Source of the DNA: Bacillota bacterium
GTDB taxonomy: Bacteria > Bacillota_I > Bacilli_A > RF39 > UBA660
Assembly: GCA_023430885.1 (NCBI GenBank)
Contig: JAEYYH010000042.1
Coordinates: 1 to 64,000 of the forward strand
Length of the DNA: 64,000 bases
Reading direction: 5' to 3'
This document shows positions 43,736 through 52,878 of this stretch, piece after piece. The first letter of the stretch is position 1. The number at the start of each line of letters is the position of its first letter. Under the pieces are notes generated by a model. It was given only the letters and a program-made list of their open reading frames with translations. It did not search any database and was not told where the DNA came from. A program made the translations under genes and the position numbers.

Positions 43736-46700
43736 TAATCCTCAGCCCCCTCTTCTAACATACTTTCATCGAATTCTAAATTATCAATATCATTATCAAA
43801 TTCAGCTTCTTCATCTTCAATCATTGGCTCATCTGCTACATCTGCAGCTAAATCACCAATTGGAAGATCAATAGTTTTTTCGAATTCGTCAGCAGATAAA
43901 TAAGAATCTTTTTCAGCTTCTTCTAAATCTTTAAGTTCAACATAATTTCCGTCTTGGTTAAGAACTGTTATATCAAGACCTAAAGCTTGGAATTCTTTAA
44001 TTAATACTCTAAAGCTTTCTGGAACTCCTGATTTTGGAATTGGTGTTCCCTTAACTAATGCTTCATAAACTTTAACACGACCTACTACATCATCTGATTT
44101 AATAGTCATCATTTCTTGAAGTACATTAGCAGCACCATATGCATAAAGTGCCCAAACTTCCATTTCTCCAAATCTTTGTCCACCAAATTGAGCTTTACCA
44201 CCAAGAGGTTGTTGTGTTACTAAGCTGTAAGGTCCAGTTGAACGTGCATGTAATTTATCATCAACCATGTGGTGAAGTTTAATCATATACATAACACCAA
44301 CACTAATGCGGTTATCAAATGGTTCACCTGTACGACCATCATATAAAACTTGTTTTCCATCTTCTGAAAGGCCAGCTTCTTTAAGTGCATCTATTATTTC
44401 ATTACGAGTAGCACCTGCAAATACTGGAGTAGCTACATAAATACCTAACTCTTTAGCTGCAGCACCTAAATGCATTTCTAGAATTTGTCCGATATTCATA
44501 CGTGAAGGAACTCCAAGTGGATTAAGTAGAATATCAATTGGTTCACCAGTTTCAGTATATGGCATATCTTCGCTAGGTAATACAAGTGAAATAACACCTT
44601 TGTTACCATGACGTCCAGCCATTTTATCTCCTACACTGATTTTACGTTTTTGAGCTATATAAACACGAACTATTTTAGAAACACCTGCTGGAAGTTCATC
44701 GCTATCTTCTTTTGTAAAGATTTTAACATCATGAACAATACCACCACCACCGTGTGTAACACGAAGAGATGTATCTCTAACTTCACGAGTTTTTTCACCA
44801 AAAATCGCATGTAATAATTTTTCTTCTGAAGTAAGTTCAGCAACACCCTTAGGAGTAACTTTACCTACTAATATATCATCATCTGATACTTCCGTACCAA
44901 TTCTAACAATACCGTTTTCATCAAGATTTTTACGAGCATCCTCGCCTACGTTTGGAATATCTCTTGTAAATTCTTCAGGTCCAAGTTTAGTATCACGACA
45001 TTCAATTTGATAATCTTCAATATGAATTGATGTATAAACATCATCGCGTACTAATCTTTCATTTAAGATAACAGCATCTTCATAGTTATAACCATTATAG
45101 TTCATGAATGCTACTGTAACATTTTTTCCTAAAGCCATTTCACCTTTGTCAGTAGAAGGTCCATCAGCAATAACTTCACCAGTTTTTACTGTGTCTCCCA
45201 TTCTAACTATAGGTGTTTGATGATAACAAGTACCTGCATTACTTCTTTCATATCCATTCAAATAATAAACATCTGATCCTGCCATTGTTTTAATAACAAT
45301 CTTGCGAGAATCACAATAGTCTACTATACCATCACCTTTACATATAATAACAGCACCTGAATCCTTAGCAGAACAAGCTTCTACACCTGTACCTACAACT
45401 GGAGCCTCAGCGGTTAATAAAGGAATCGCTTGACGTTGCATGTTGGCACCCATTAGGGCACGTTTACCATCATCATGTTCAAGGAATGGAATACCTTGAG
45501 TTGTAATAGATACAACTTGTTGAGCTGAAACGTCGACATAATCAACTTTTTCACTTTCAACAATTACGTTTTCTGTATTAAAACGTACTGGTAATCTATC
45601 TGCTACTATTCTCTTATTTTCATCTATTTCAATAGCAGCTTGAGATATGTGATATTCAAGTTCTTCATCAGCAGTCATATAAACTACTTCATCAGTAAGT
45701 TTTCTATCAATCACTTTACGATATGGAGTCATAATAAATCCATAATCATCTATTTTTGCATAACTAGCTAAAGATGTAATCAAACCAATGTTTGGTCCTT
45801 CTGGAGATTCGATTGGACATAAACGACCATAATGTGATGGGTTAACGTCACGAACATCCATACCAGCTCTATCACGAGAAAGTCCACCAGGCCCTAGAGA
45901 TGATAGTCTTCTCTTATTAGCAAGTTCTGCTACTGGGTTTGTTTGATCCATGAATTGTGATAACTGACTGCTACCAAAGAATTCTTTAATAGCTGCAGTA
46001 AGTGGTCTAATATTGATTAATGTTTTTGGAGTAACATCTACTATTTCTTGAGTAGACATTCTATCTCTAATAACTCTTTCAATACGAGACATACCAATTC
46101 TGAATTGATTTTGTAATAACTCACCAACTTGACGAACACGTCTATTTGATAAGTGATCTATTTCATCAAAATTCCCTACTCCTTCAAGTAAGTTTAAATA
46201 ATATGAAACAGATGCAAAAACATCTGAAATAGTTAAACGTTTTTCAATAATCTCTTGATCATTACCTATAACATTAATAACTTTCTCAGGATTTAGTTTA
46301 GAATAAACTTTGATAACTTGAACCTTGTTATAAGAATCAAGTTCTTCGTTTATAGTAACTTCTTTTATTCCATATCCATTTTTCAATAGTTCTCTTATAG
46401 TTTCAAGTACTTTATGATCAATTAAAGTACCTTTAGCAACAATAAGATTTCCATCAACTTTGATATCTTCAGCTAAGATTTGATTAAACAAACGATCTGT
46501 TACATTTAATTTCTTATTAAATTTATAACGACCAACTTTAGCTAAATCGTATCTAAATGAATCAAAAAATCTTGTAATTAATTGGTTCTTCGCACTATCT
46601 AGTGTAGAAGGTTCCCCTGGTCTTAATTTAGAATGAATATCAATTAATGCTTCATCAGTGTTTTTATTTGTATCTTTTTCAATTGTTTTTTCTAAGTATA

Positions 46701-47346
46701 CATCTTCACCAAATAAACCAAAAATATCTTCATCGTTTGATAAACCTAAAGCTCTAAGTAGAGTTGTAATAGGAACTTTTCTTGTTCTATCAATACGAAC
46801 ATAGATGTTATCTCTAGCATCTGTTTCAAATTCTAACCAAGTACCACGAGTAGGTATAATTTGTGAAGTAATGATAAGTTTACCGTTTTTCTTATCGATT
46901 TCTTTTCCAAAATATACAGATGGAGAACGTACTAATTGAGAAACAATAACTCTTTCAGCACCATTTATGATGAAAGTACCACTATCAGTCATAATTGGCA
47001 TATCGCCTAAGTAAATTTCTTGTTCTTTTACTTCTCCTGTTTCATGATTAAATAATCTTGCTTCAACTTTTAATGGAGAAGCATAAGTTGCATATCTTTC
47101 TTTGCAGCCTTTAATTGAGTAACGAGGTTCATCTAGAAAATAATTTCCAAATTCCAAAGATAAATTTCCAGTAAAACTTTCAACTGGGAAAATGTCTTCG
47201 AAAACTTCAGTTATACCTTCCTCCATAAACCAATAATAAGATTTTTTTTGAATTTCAAGTAAATCCTTTAATTCAATAGCATTTTCTGTTTTTGAGTAAC
47301 TACGTCTTTCACGGTGATCACCAAATTTTTTAACTGTATAAGCCAC
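43735..47346 (-). CDS. rpoB: RNA polymerase beta subunit (Asn at the rifampicin position 526)
   Basis: The beta subunit, 1203 residues, starting with GTG after GGGGTGA. The rifampicin region reads SSQLSQFMDQTNPVAELANK followed by RRLSSLGPGGL. Aligned to E. coli, residue 526 is Asn instead of His, while 516 Asp and 531 Ser are normal; Asn526 is associated with natural rifampicin resistance in Mollicutes. The C-terminus ends in an acidic Asp/Glu tail of about 50 residues. It has its own promoter and leader hairpin and is translationally coupled to rpoC. Confidence 0.98.
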   Translation of the reverse strand: MAYTVKKFGDHRERRSYSKTENAIELKDLLEIQKKSYYWFMEEGITEVFEDIFPVESFTGNLSLEFGNYFLDEPRYSIKGCKERYATYASPLKVEARLFNHETGEVKEQEIYLGDMPIMTDSGTFIINGAERVIVSQLVRSPSVYFGKEIDKKNGKLIITSQIIPTRGTWLEFETDARDNIYVRIDRTRKVPITTLLRALGLSNDEDIFGLFGEDVYLEKTIEKDTNKNTDEALIDIHSKLRPGEPSTLDSAKNQLITRFFDSFRYDLAKVGRYKFNKKLNVTDRLFNQILAEDIKVDGNLIVAKGTLIDHKVLETIRELLKNGYGIKEVTINEELDSYNKVQVIKVYSKLNPEKVINVIGNDQEIIEKRLTISDVFASVSYYLNLLEGVGNFDEIDHLSNRRVRQVGELLQNQFRIGMSRIERVIRDRMSTQEIVDVTPKTLINIRPLTAAIKEFFGSSQLSQFMDQTNPVAELANKRRLSSLGPGGLSRDRAGMDVRDVNPSHYGRLCPIESPEGPNIGLITSLASYAKIDDYGFIMTPYRKVIDRKLTDEVVYMTADEELEYHISQAAIEIDENKRIVADRLPVRFNTENVIVESEKVDYVDVSAQQVVSITTQGIPFLEHDDGKRALMGANMQRQAIPLLTAEAPVVGTGVEACSAKDSGAVIICKGDGIVDYCDSRKIVIKTMAGSDVYYLNGYERSNAGTCYHQTPIVRMGDTVKTGEVIADGPSTDKGEMALGKNVTVAFMNYNGYNYEDAVILNERLVRDDVYTSIHIEDYQIECRDTKLGPEEFTRDIPNVGEDARKNLDENGIVRIGTEVSDDDILVGKVTPKGVAELTSEEKLLHAIFGEKTREVRDTSLRVTHGGGGIVHDVKIFTKEDSDELPAGVSKIVRVYIAQKRKISVGDKMAGRHGNKGVISLVLPSEDMPYTETGEPIDILLNPLGVPSRMNIGQILEMHLGAAAKELGIYVATPVFAGATRNEIIDALKEAGLSEDGKQVLYDGRTGEPFDNRISVGVMYMIKLHHMVDDKLHARSTGPYSLVTQQPLGGKAQFGGQRFGEMEVWALYAYGAANVLQEMMTIKSDDVVGRVKVYEALVKGTPIPKSGVPESFRVLIKEFQALGLDITVLNQDGNYVELKDLEEAEKDSYLSADEFEKTIDLPIGDLAADVADEPMIEDEEAEFDNDIDNLEFDESMLEEGAED

Positions 47347-47378
47347 TTATTTCACCCCTATAAACTAAATTTTGTTTT

Positions 47379-47406
47379 GCATGTACGCGCGCAAAAAAGT
47401 ACATGC
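47379..47406 (-). promoter_or_regulatory. Hairpin in the rpoB leader
   Basis: GCATGTAC and GTACATGC pair perfectly around a 12-base loop containing GCGCGC, between the rpoB promoter and start codon. There is no T-run, so it is a leader structure and not a terminator. Role unknown. Confidence 0.5.
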
Positions 47407-47418
47407 CGCCAATATATA

Positions 47419-47447
47419 ATTTTAACAAAAACTTTGTAAATAGTCAA
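47419..47447 (-). promoter_or_regulatory. Promoter of rpoB-rpoC
   Basis: TTGACT and TAAAAT with a 17-bp spacer on the minus strand, followed by a ~65-base leader. It separates rpoBC from the ribosomal protein operon. Confidence 0.7.
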
Positions 47448-48029
47448 TTATTTTTCCGCACAAATAACGAAAAAGCCCTTGTTTTTATTAACTAGTTTTG
47501 TTTTGTAAGTTTTTTCTAAATCTTTCATAAGTGATTTAGCTCCTTGATCTTTATTTATGACAAGCCATATTTGGCCACCATCTACTAGATGTTCCTGTGC
47601 ATCAAAGAGTATTTTATAGAGTATTTGTTTGCCAACTCTAATGGGCGGATTAGTAATTATATAATCATATTTATTAGTGATATTAGAATAAATATCACTA
47701 TTAAATATATTTACATTTACATTATTTTCTTTAGCATTCTTACGTGCTAAATCAAGGCTGCGATCATTAATATCTATCATATCTACATCACAGTCGTAAC
47801 TTTTTTTAACAAAGATTCCTATCGGACCATAACCACATCCAAAGTCTAAAACATTGCCGTGAATATCTTCTGGAAGGCTCTCAAGTAAAGAGCGCGTTCC
47901 AAAATCTAATCCTTTTTTAGAAAAAACTCCATTATCAGTAAAAAAAGTGAATTCGCTAGTCTTTATTATTACTTTCCTTGTTTCAACGTTATGTTTTAAA
48001 TCCACATTGTTAGTAAAATAATGACTCAT
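47448..48029 (-). CDS. ybxB: RsmC-like class I methyltransferase (YbxB)
   Basis: A SAM-dependent methyltransferase of 193 residues. The SAM motif is VLDFGCGYGPIGIF and the catalytic motif YIITNPPIR, as in small RsmC-like enzymes. The position between rplL and rpoB matches B. subtilis ybxB. The rRNA target is not proven. Start ATG preceded by AGGAGGTGAATT. Confidence 0.88.
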   Translation of the reverse strand: MSHYFTNNVDLKHNVETRKVIIKTSEFTFFTDNGVFSKKGLDFGTRSLLESLPEDIHGNVLDFGCGYGPIGIFVKKSYDCDVDMIDINDRSLDLARKNAKENNVNVNIFNSDIYSNITNKYDYIITNPPIRVGKQILYKILFDAQEHLVDGGQIWLVINKDQGAKSLMKDLEKTYKTKLVNKNKGFFVICAEK

Positions 48030-48051
48030 AATTCACCTCCTTTAATAAACG

Positions 48052-48081
48052 GCTAAAGCCCATACTAAATTCAGTATAGGC
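48052..48081 (-). terminator. Terminator or attenuator between rplL and ybxB
   Basis: GCCTATACT-GAATTT-AGTATGGGC (one G-T pair) followed by TTTAGCCGTTTATT on the minus strand. The broken T-run suggests partial termination. Confidence 0.55.
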
Positions 48082-48101
48082 TTAAACACTTAGTTTTTAA
48101 A

Positions 48102-48467
48102 TTATTTTAATTCGATTGTAGCGCCAGCTTCTTCGAATTTAGCTTTCAATTCAGCAGCTTCATCAGTTGAAACGCCTTCTTTAACGTTTCCGCCATTATC
48201 AGCTAAGTCTTTAGCTTCTTTTAATCCTAAACCAGTAATATCTCTTACTAATTTAATAACAGCAATTTTGTTAACACCAGCAGCAGTTAAAACTACATTA
48301 ACTGTACTTGGTCCTTCTTCTACAGCAGCAACTGGAGCAGCAGCTACAGCTACTGAACTTGGATCAACACCAAATGCTTCCTTCATTGCATCTACTAAAT
48401 CTTTAACTTCTAATATTGTCATTTCGCTTATTGAATCGATAATTTCTTTTGTACTTAATTTTGCCAT
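48102..48467 (-). CDS. rplL: Ribosomal protein bL12 (L7/L12)
   Basis: A stalk protein that recruits GTPase factors. The 121 residues show the N-terminal dimer domain (IIDSISEMTILEVKDLVDAM), an Ala-rich hinge and the C-terminal domain (NKIAVIKLVRDITGLGLKEA). Follows rplJ by 54 bp. Confidence 0.97.
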   Translation of the reverse strand: MAKLSTKEIIDSISEMTILEVKDLVDAMKEAFGVDPSSVAVAAAPVAAVEEGPSTVNVVLTAAGVNKIAVIKLVRDITGLGLKEAKDLADNGGNVKEGVSTDEAAELKAKFEEAGATIELK

Positions 48468-48521
48468 TTTATTTCCTCCTTATATTTTTTTCTATCTATT
48501 ATAAAATTTCAAACTAATAAA

Positions 48522-49013
48522 TTAGCTTTCCATGTTTTGACTATGTAAGTCTAAACAAATTGCTACATTTTTAACATGTTCTAATAATCCAGCTGCGAAC
48601 ATTGTTAATAATTGTTCTCTTGATGGTGTTGATGCTAATGTTGTAAGCATTGCTTTATCAGCTACTTTTCCATCTACTACACCTATTTTTAATTCTAATG
48701 CTGGATGACTTTTAGCAAAGTCACTTAATGCTTTAATTGGTGCGATAACGTCTTTACCATAAGCCATAGCTTTAGGTCCGTTTAATTCACCTTGCATATC
48801 ATAATTTAATGAGTCTAATGCTCTTTTTGCTAAAGTATTTTTGTAAACTTTAACATCTGAACCACTAGTACGTAAGTTTCTTCTAAGTTCAGTCATTTCG
48901 CCAACTGTTAGTCCACGATATTCGAAAAATACAACTGCATTTGATTCTTTTACTTTATCAGTAATTTCATCAATAGTTACTTGTTTACGTTCTAGTATTT
49001 TTACGTTTGCCAT
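48522..49013 (-). CDS. rplJ: Ribosomal protein uL10
   Basis: The stalk base protein that binds 23S rRNA and L12 dimers, 163 residues. VVFFEYRGLTVGEMTELRRN and YKNTLAKRAL are typical. It is preceded by its own L10 leader and promoter, so it is controlled separately from rplK-rplA. Confidence 0.97.
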   Translation of the reverse strand: MANVKILERKQVTIDEITDKVKESNAVVFFEYRGLTVGEMTELRRNLRTSGSDVKVYKNTLAKRALDSLNYDMQGELNGPKAMAYGKDVIAPIKALSDFAKSHPALELKIGVVDGKVADKAMLTTLASTPSREQLLTMFAAGLLEHVKNVAICLDLHSQNMES

Positions 49014-49162
49014 ATTACACCTCCTCTATCTTTGTGTAATACCGTAAATAAAAGCCCCTACTATGGAGTACACAGTAAGGGCCGAAAAAGACTATTATAA
49101 TCTCCCTCGGTAGGATATTAAGCATAAAGCTCCTACTGTCTACGGTACCTATTAATTCGAAC
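49014..49162 (-). ncRNA. L10 leader (ribosomal autoregulatory RNA)
   Basis: The 5' leader of rplJ-rplL carries the conserved elements GTAGACAGTAGGAG, CTTAATATCCTACCGAGGGA and a terminal hairpin with GGCCCTTACT and AGTAGGGGCTTTTATTT (about 49050-49084). This is the known L10 leader in Firmicutes, where L10(L12)4 binding favours termination. Confidence 0.9.
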
Positions 49163-49169
49163 TGAATTG

Positions 49170-49198
49170 ATTATATCATATCAGTTATTATTTGTCAA
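49170..49198 (-). promoter_or_regulatory. Promoter of rplJ-rplL
   Basis: Consensus TTGACA and TATAAT with a 17-bp spacer on the minus strand. The -35 box lies inside the last codons of rplA. Confidence 0.85.
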
Positions 49199-49883
49199 AG
49201 CTTTTTGAATCTATTTTAATACCAGGACCCATTGTTGAAGCGATTGAAATGTTCTTAACATAATCACCTTTAGCAGCAGTTGGTTTTGATTTTAAAATTA
49301 ATGAAACAAAATACTCTAAGTTTTCTTTTAATTGTTGTTCTGTAAATGATACTTTACCAATGATAACAGCAACGTTTCCGAAACTATCTGTACGATATTC
49401 AACACGTCCCTTTTTAACATCGCTTACTGCTTTAGCAGTATCTAAAGTAACTGTTCCAGTTTTTGGGTTTGGCATTAAACCTTTTGGTCCTAAAACCTTA
49501 CCTAATTTACCTAAAACAGGCATCATATCTGGAGTAGCAATCATAACATCAAAATCGAACCAGTTTTCTTTTTCAATTTTTGTTATTAAATCCATATCTC
49601 CAACGTAATCAGCTCCTGCTTCTTTAGCAGCTTGTGCAGCTGCACCTTTAGCAAGTACTAAAACTTTTTTAGTTTTACCAGTACCATTTGGAAGTACTGT
49701 AGCACCTCTTAATTGTTGATCAGCTTTTTTAGTGTCTAAGTTAAGACGTAAAACTAATTCAACTGAAGCATCAAACTTAGCAGGATTAGTATCTTTTACT
49801 AATTTAACAGCTTCATCTTTAGTATATAATTTAGTTCTATCAACTAATTTACTTACTTCAACGTATTTTTTTCCTTTTTTCAT
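49188..49883 (-). CDS. rplA: Ribosomal protein uL1
   Basis: The 50S L1 stalk protein, 231 residues, involved in release of the E-site tRNA. Signature VLGPKGLMPNPKTGTVTLDT. It follows rplK; the gap contains a small hairpin AGGGAAAACCCT. Ribosome binding site AAGGAGGTAA. Confidence 0.97.
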   Translation of the reverse strand: MKKGKKYVEVSKLVDRTKLYTKDEAVKLVKDTNPAKFDASVELVLRLNLDTKKADQQLRGATVLPNGTGKTKKVLVLAKGAAAQAAKEAGADYVGDMDLITKIEKENWFDFDVMIATPDMMPVLGKLGKVLGPKGLMPNPKTGTVTLDTAKAVSDVKKGRVEYRTDSFGNVAVIIGKVSFTEQQLKENLEYFVSLILKSKPTAAKGDYVKNISIASTMGPGIKIDSKSFDK

Positions 49884-49963
49884 TTTATTTACCTCCTTAT
49901 GTGGTCAAGCGGATTATTTTATCCTTCCACTAGGGTTTTCCCTATGCAAGTATAATTAACTTA

Positions 49964-50392
49964 TTAGTCTACTATTTCAATACCCATATTTAAAGCAGTA
50001 CCTTCAACGATTCTAATTGCTTCGTCTAAAGCATAACAGTTTAAATCTGGTAGTTTAATTTCGGCTATTTCTTTTACTTGAGCTTTTGTTAATTTTCCAA
50101 CGATAAAGTTACGACCTTTTGTAGATCCACTTTTAACGCCAGCAAATTTCTTTATTAAGAATGCTGCTGGTGGAGTCTTAATTACGAAATCAAAACTTCT
50201 ATCATCATAAATTGAAATTTCAACTGGTAATATATCTCCCATTTTTTCTCTTGTTGCATCGTTATATTTTGTGCAGAATTCTTGTAAGTTAACACCTGCA
50301 GGACCTAAAACAGTACCAACTGGTGGAGCTGGTGTTGCTTTTCCAGCAGGGATTTGTAACTTGATTTTTTTTGTAATATTCTTTTTTGCCAC
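49964..50392 (-). CDS. rplK: Ribosomal protein uL11
   Basis: A 50S protein at the GTPase centre, 142 residues. Signature KLQIPAGKATPAPPVGTVLG, then PAGVNLQEFC. The start is GTG 50392 (VAKKNITK) eight bases after AGGAGG; an in-frame GTG three codons upstream overlaps that site. Confidence 0.96.
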   Translation of the reverse strand: MAKKNITKKIKLQIPAGKATPAPPVGTVLGPAGVNLQEFCTKYNDATREKMGDILPVEISIYDDRSFDFVIKTPPAAFLIKKFAGVKSGSTKGRNFIVGKLTKAQVKEIAEIKLPDLNCYALDEAIRIVEGTALNMGIEIVD

Positions 50393-50515
50393 GAAAAACA
50401 CCTCCTATAATTATTTCGCTTTTCATGTGTGGTTCAAATAGCTTTTTCTCTCCGCTTTATTTAAAGAAAGAGCTTTGCCTCCCACATATCTATATTAATA
50501 TAAAACAATATAGCC
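50393..50515 (-). promoter_or_regulatory. Structured leader of rplK-rplA
   Basis: A ~120-base leader in which ATGTGG and CCACACAT can pair, enclosing CTCTTTCTTTA and TAAAGCGGAGAG. This resembles an autoregulatory ribosomal leader in layout; I cannot name an established family. Confidence 0.4.
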
Positions 50516-50520
50516 CTATA

Positions 50521-50549
50521 ATAATATCATAAAATTATTTATTTGTAAA
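50521..50549 (-). promoter_or_regulatory. Promoter of rplK-rplA
   Basis: TTTACA and TATTAT with a 17-bp spacer on the minus strand, just downstream of nusG. Confidence 0.65.
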
Positions 50550-50555
50550 TAAAAA

Positions 50556-51092
50556 CTATGCTTTTTCTATTTCATTTAATCCAAGTTCAACCATAGTCTC
50601 TTGACCAAATAAATCTAGACTAACTTCAACTTTCGCATTTTCCATATCAATTGTTCTAATTTTACCAAACATATTAGAAAATGGACCGTTAGTAACTTTA
50701 ACCATGTCATCGATAACAAGACCCTTAGCAATCTCTAATCTGCTCATACCCATACTAGATAAAATTCTATCTACTTCCATAGGAGTAAGTGGGAATGGTT
50801 TTGCACCTTTACCTGATGATCCGATAAATCCTGTAACTCCTGGAGTGTTACGAACAACAAACCAAGCTTCATCAGTCATTATCATCTCAACCAAGATATA
50901 ACCTGGAAACATTTTCTTAGTTTTTTCTTTTTTTACGCCATCTTTGTTAACTTCTATTTCTTTTTGTTCTGGAACTATTACTCTGAAGATGAAATCTTCT
51001 AGTCCCATACTATTTGCTCGCATTTCTAATTTTTCTTTAACTTTGTTCTCATGTCCTGAGTAAGTATTAACAACATACCATTCTTTATTCAT
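50556..51092 (-). CDS. nusG: Transcription termination/antitermination factor NusG
   Basis: A transcription elongation factor of 178 residues binding RNA polymerase. NGN domain (WYVVNTYSGHENKVKEKLEM, then MFPGYILVEM) and C-terminal KOW domain (VTNGPFSNMFGKIRTID). One base after secE. Confidence 0.97.
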   Translation of the reverse strand: MNKEWYVVNTYSGHENKVKEKLEMRANSMGLEDFIFRVIVPEQKEIEVNKDGVKKEKTKKMFPGYILVEMIMTDEAWFVVRNTPGVTGFIGSSGKGAKPFPLTPMEVDRILSSMGMSRLEIAKGLVIDDMVKVTNGPFSNMFGKIRTIDMENAKVEVSLDLFGQETMVELGLNEIEKA

Positions 51093-51093
51093 G

Positions 51094-51276
51094 TTATGAA
51101 CCTATTAAAACCTTTACACCAGAAATTGCAAGATCAGTTAAAGTAAAGAATATAGCAAGTACGATTATGAAAGATAATGTAGCCGTACTATATTTAATCA
51201 TTTCTTTTTTAGTTGGCCATTTAACTTTCTTCATTTCTTCTTTGACACTAATGAAAAATCTAGCTAATTTTTTCAT
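51094..51276 (-). CDS. secE: Preprotein translocase subunit SecE
   Basis: A 60-residue single-span protein of the SecYEG channel. VKEEMKKVKWPTKKEMIKYS is the family signature, followed by one membrane helix. In Bacillus rpmG (L33) precedes secE; here the upstream 109 bp have no rpmG. Confidence 0.95.
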   Translation of the reverse strand: MKKLARFFISVKEEMKKVKWPTKKEMIKYSTATLSFIIVLAIFFTLTDLAISGVKVLIGS

Positions 51277-51341
51277 TCAATCACCTACTTTTTTAGATTT
51301 GTGTTTTACCAAAATAAAAACACCTTTGTGTGCCTAAATAA

Positions 51342-51370
51342 ATAATAACACACTACCCCTATATTGTCAA
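51342..51370 (-). promoter_or_regulatory. Promoter of secE-nusG
   Basis: TTGACA and TATTAT separated by 17 bp on the minus strand. The leader carries the near inverted copies GTGTTTTTATTTT and AAAACAC, a possible hairpin. Confidence 0.75.
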
Positions 51371-51385
51371 TAAAAATAATAGACT

Positions 51386-52867
51386 TTAATATCTTTTTAG
51401 TTTTATTTTAATTCTTTCATTTTCTTTCTTATATTCATTTTGTTTAGAGATAATATACTCTTCGATATCACAAATTTCATTCATCATATTTTCTAGTTCT
51501 ATATTACCATTTATATGTTGCCCATACTTGTGTATAAAGTCTGTTTTAAAAAAAGTTAATTGGTTTAAAGAATCATCAAAAATTTGCTTAGTCCTTTGCT
51601 CTATTTCTTTATGTTCCTTTAATAATAATTCTAATCCATTAGTTCTAATATATGATACATTTTTCTTATTATCACTAATACTTCTTCTTAAACTGCGAAT
51701 AGAATTATCAAGTAACACAGCCGAAATGAATGTTCCTACTATTTTATTTTTGAAAAAGAAAAGTGGTGAAATACTAGCGCAAAATCTTAATGTATTAGAT
51801 ACCATGGATCTAATTTTTTCAAAAAAGATTGGCTTATTGCTAACTGACTTACGTGCTTGGTTAACTTTGTTTTCCATACCCATTATCTGTCTACTAACAA
51901 TTATTGTTGCCATTTTAAAATCTAAAGATAAAGAACTTTCTGGAATATCTTTTTTCTCTTCTTGTTCTTTTTTTTCTTGTTCCTGCTTCTTCTCTATTTC
52001 TTTTTTCTTTTCTGTTTGTTGTTCTTTTATTTCTTCTTTTTCTAGTATTTCCGAAATTGCTGGATTCACTTTTTCTTGCGTAGCTAACTCTTCATTTAAT
52101 TCTTTAGTTGCTACCTTTTCAATCTTATCATCAATCTTAGATTTAAGCATTCTTATTTCTTCAGTATTATAAAGTAGTAAAAACTGATCTAATTTTTTCA
52201 AATCTTCTTCTTTCAGTTCATCCTTTTTAAATTTTTCTTCTAGTTTTTCAACTTCTTTTTTCAAGTCAAATAATTCTTCCGTATTATTAACTTCTGGCAA
52301 TTTTGTTTTAATTTGGTTTACTTTTTCTTTAGTATCTTTTAATTCTTGATTTATTTTTTCTATTTTTTCTTGATTTAAAACTTGCAATTTATCTGTATTT
52401 TTTTTATTTATCTCTACTATTTCAATCTTTTCAGTTACTTTTTTATTGGCTTTCTCTAGATCCTTTTTCACATCCGCTACTTGAGGTAAGAACAACTCCG
52501 ATTTATTAATTACTTTTTCAATATTATTTAATTTCATTTTACATTCAGTAATTTTATCAATATCATTGGTTTTTTGGGCAGTATTGACTATATTCATAAT
52601 AATTTTTTTAGTTTTATTTAAATCATCAGAATTATTTATTTCTTTTATTTCTTCTTTTTCTTTCCTTGAAAATGAAAAAAATGAACCTAGAAAGCCAAAA
52701 AATGCTGTTAGGACAACAAAAAAAGAAAGTTTCACTTTATCCTTTGGTTTTATATTTATTTTAGATCGTTTTTTCTCTAATAATTTTTCTTTTCTTTTCT
52801 TCTTTTGATTTATTAGAAAAAATCTAAAACTTTTATATAAGTTTTTTAAACTTCCTTTTTCTCCCAT
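51386..52867 (-). CDS. Long coiled-coil membrane protein of unknown function
   Basis: A 493-residue protein. A very basic N-terminus (NQKKKRKEKLLEKKRSKINI) is followed by one hydrophobic segment (VKLSFFVVLTAFFGFLGSFF), about 240 residues of Lys/Glu-rich coiled coil (80-325), and a C-terminal part with a second hydrophobic patch (FCASISPLFFFKNKIVGTFI). It recalls structural envelope or division proteins in layout only. It lies between sigH and the secE promoter. No family recognised. Confidence 0.7.
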   Translation of the reverse strand: MGEKGSLKNLYKSFRFFLINQKKKRKEKLLEKKRSKINIKPKDKVKLSFFVVLTAFFGFLGSFFSFSRKEKEEIKEINNSDDLNKTKKIIMNIVNTAQKTNDIDKITECKMKLNNIEKVINKSELFLPQVADVKKDLEKANKKVTEKIEIVEINKKNTDKLQVLNQEKIEKINQELKDTKEKVNQIKTKLPEVNNTEELFDLKKEVEKLEEKFKKDELKEEDLKKLDQFLLLYNTEEIRMLKSKIDDKIEKVATKELNEELATQEKVNPAISEILEKEEIKEQQTEKKKEIEKKQEQEKKEQEEKKDIPESSLSLDFKMATIIVSRQIMGMENKVNQARKSVSNKPIFFEKIRSMVSNTLRFCASISPLFFFKNKIVGTFISAVLLDNSIRSLRRSISDNKKNVSYIRTNGLELLLKEHKEIEQRTKQIFDDSLNQLTFFKTDFIHKYGQHINGNIELENMMNEICDIEEYIISKQNEYKKENERIKIKLKRY

Positions 52868-52878
52868 GTTATTACCAC

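Noticed and set aside
49884..49963. L1-binding operator between rplK and rplA
   Set aside because: A small AGGGAAAACCCT hairpin exists, but I could not match it to the known L1 binding site.
51277..51385. Missed rpmG upstream of secE
   Set aside because: The gap is only 109 bp, filled by a consensus promoter and hairpin; no CxxC-containing L33 frame was found.
51528..52172. Plus-strand open frame of about 214 codons
   Set aside because: It lies antisense to the Lys/Glu-rich coiled-coil gene; such codons (AAA, GAA) read backwards as Phe, Leu and Ser codons, giving long shadow frames.
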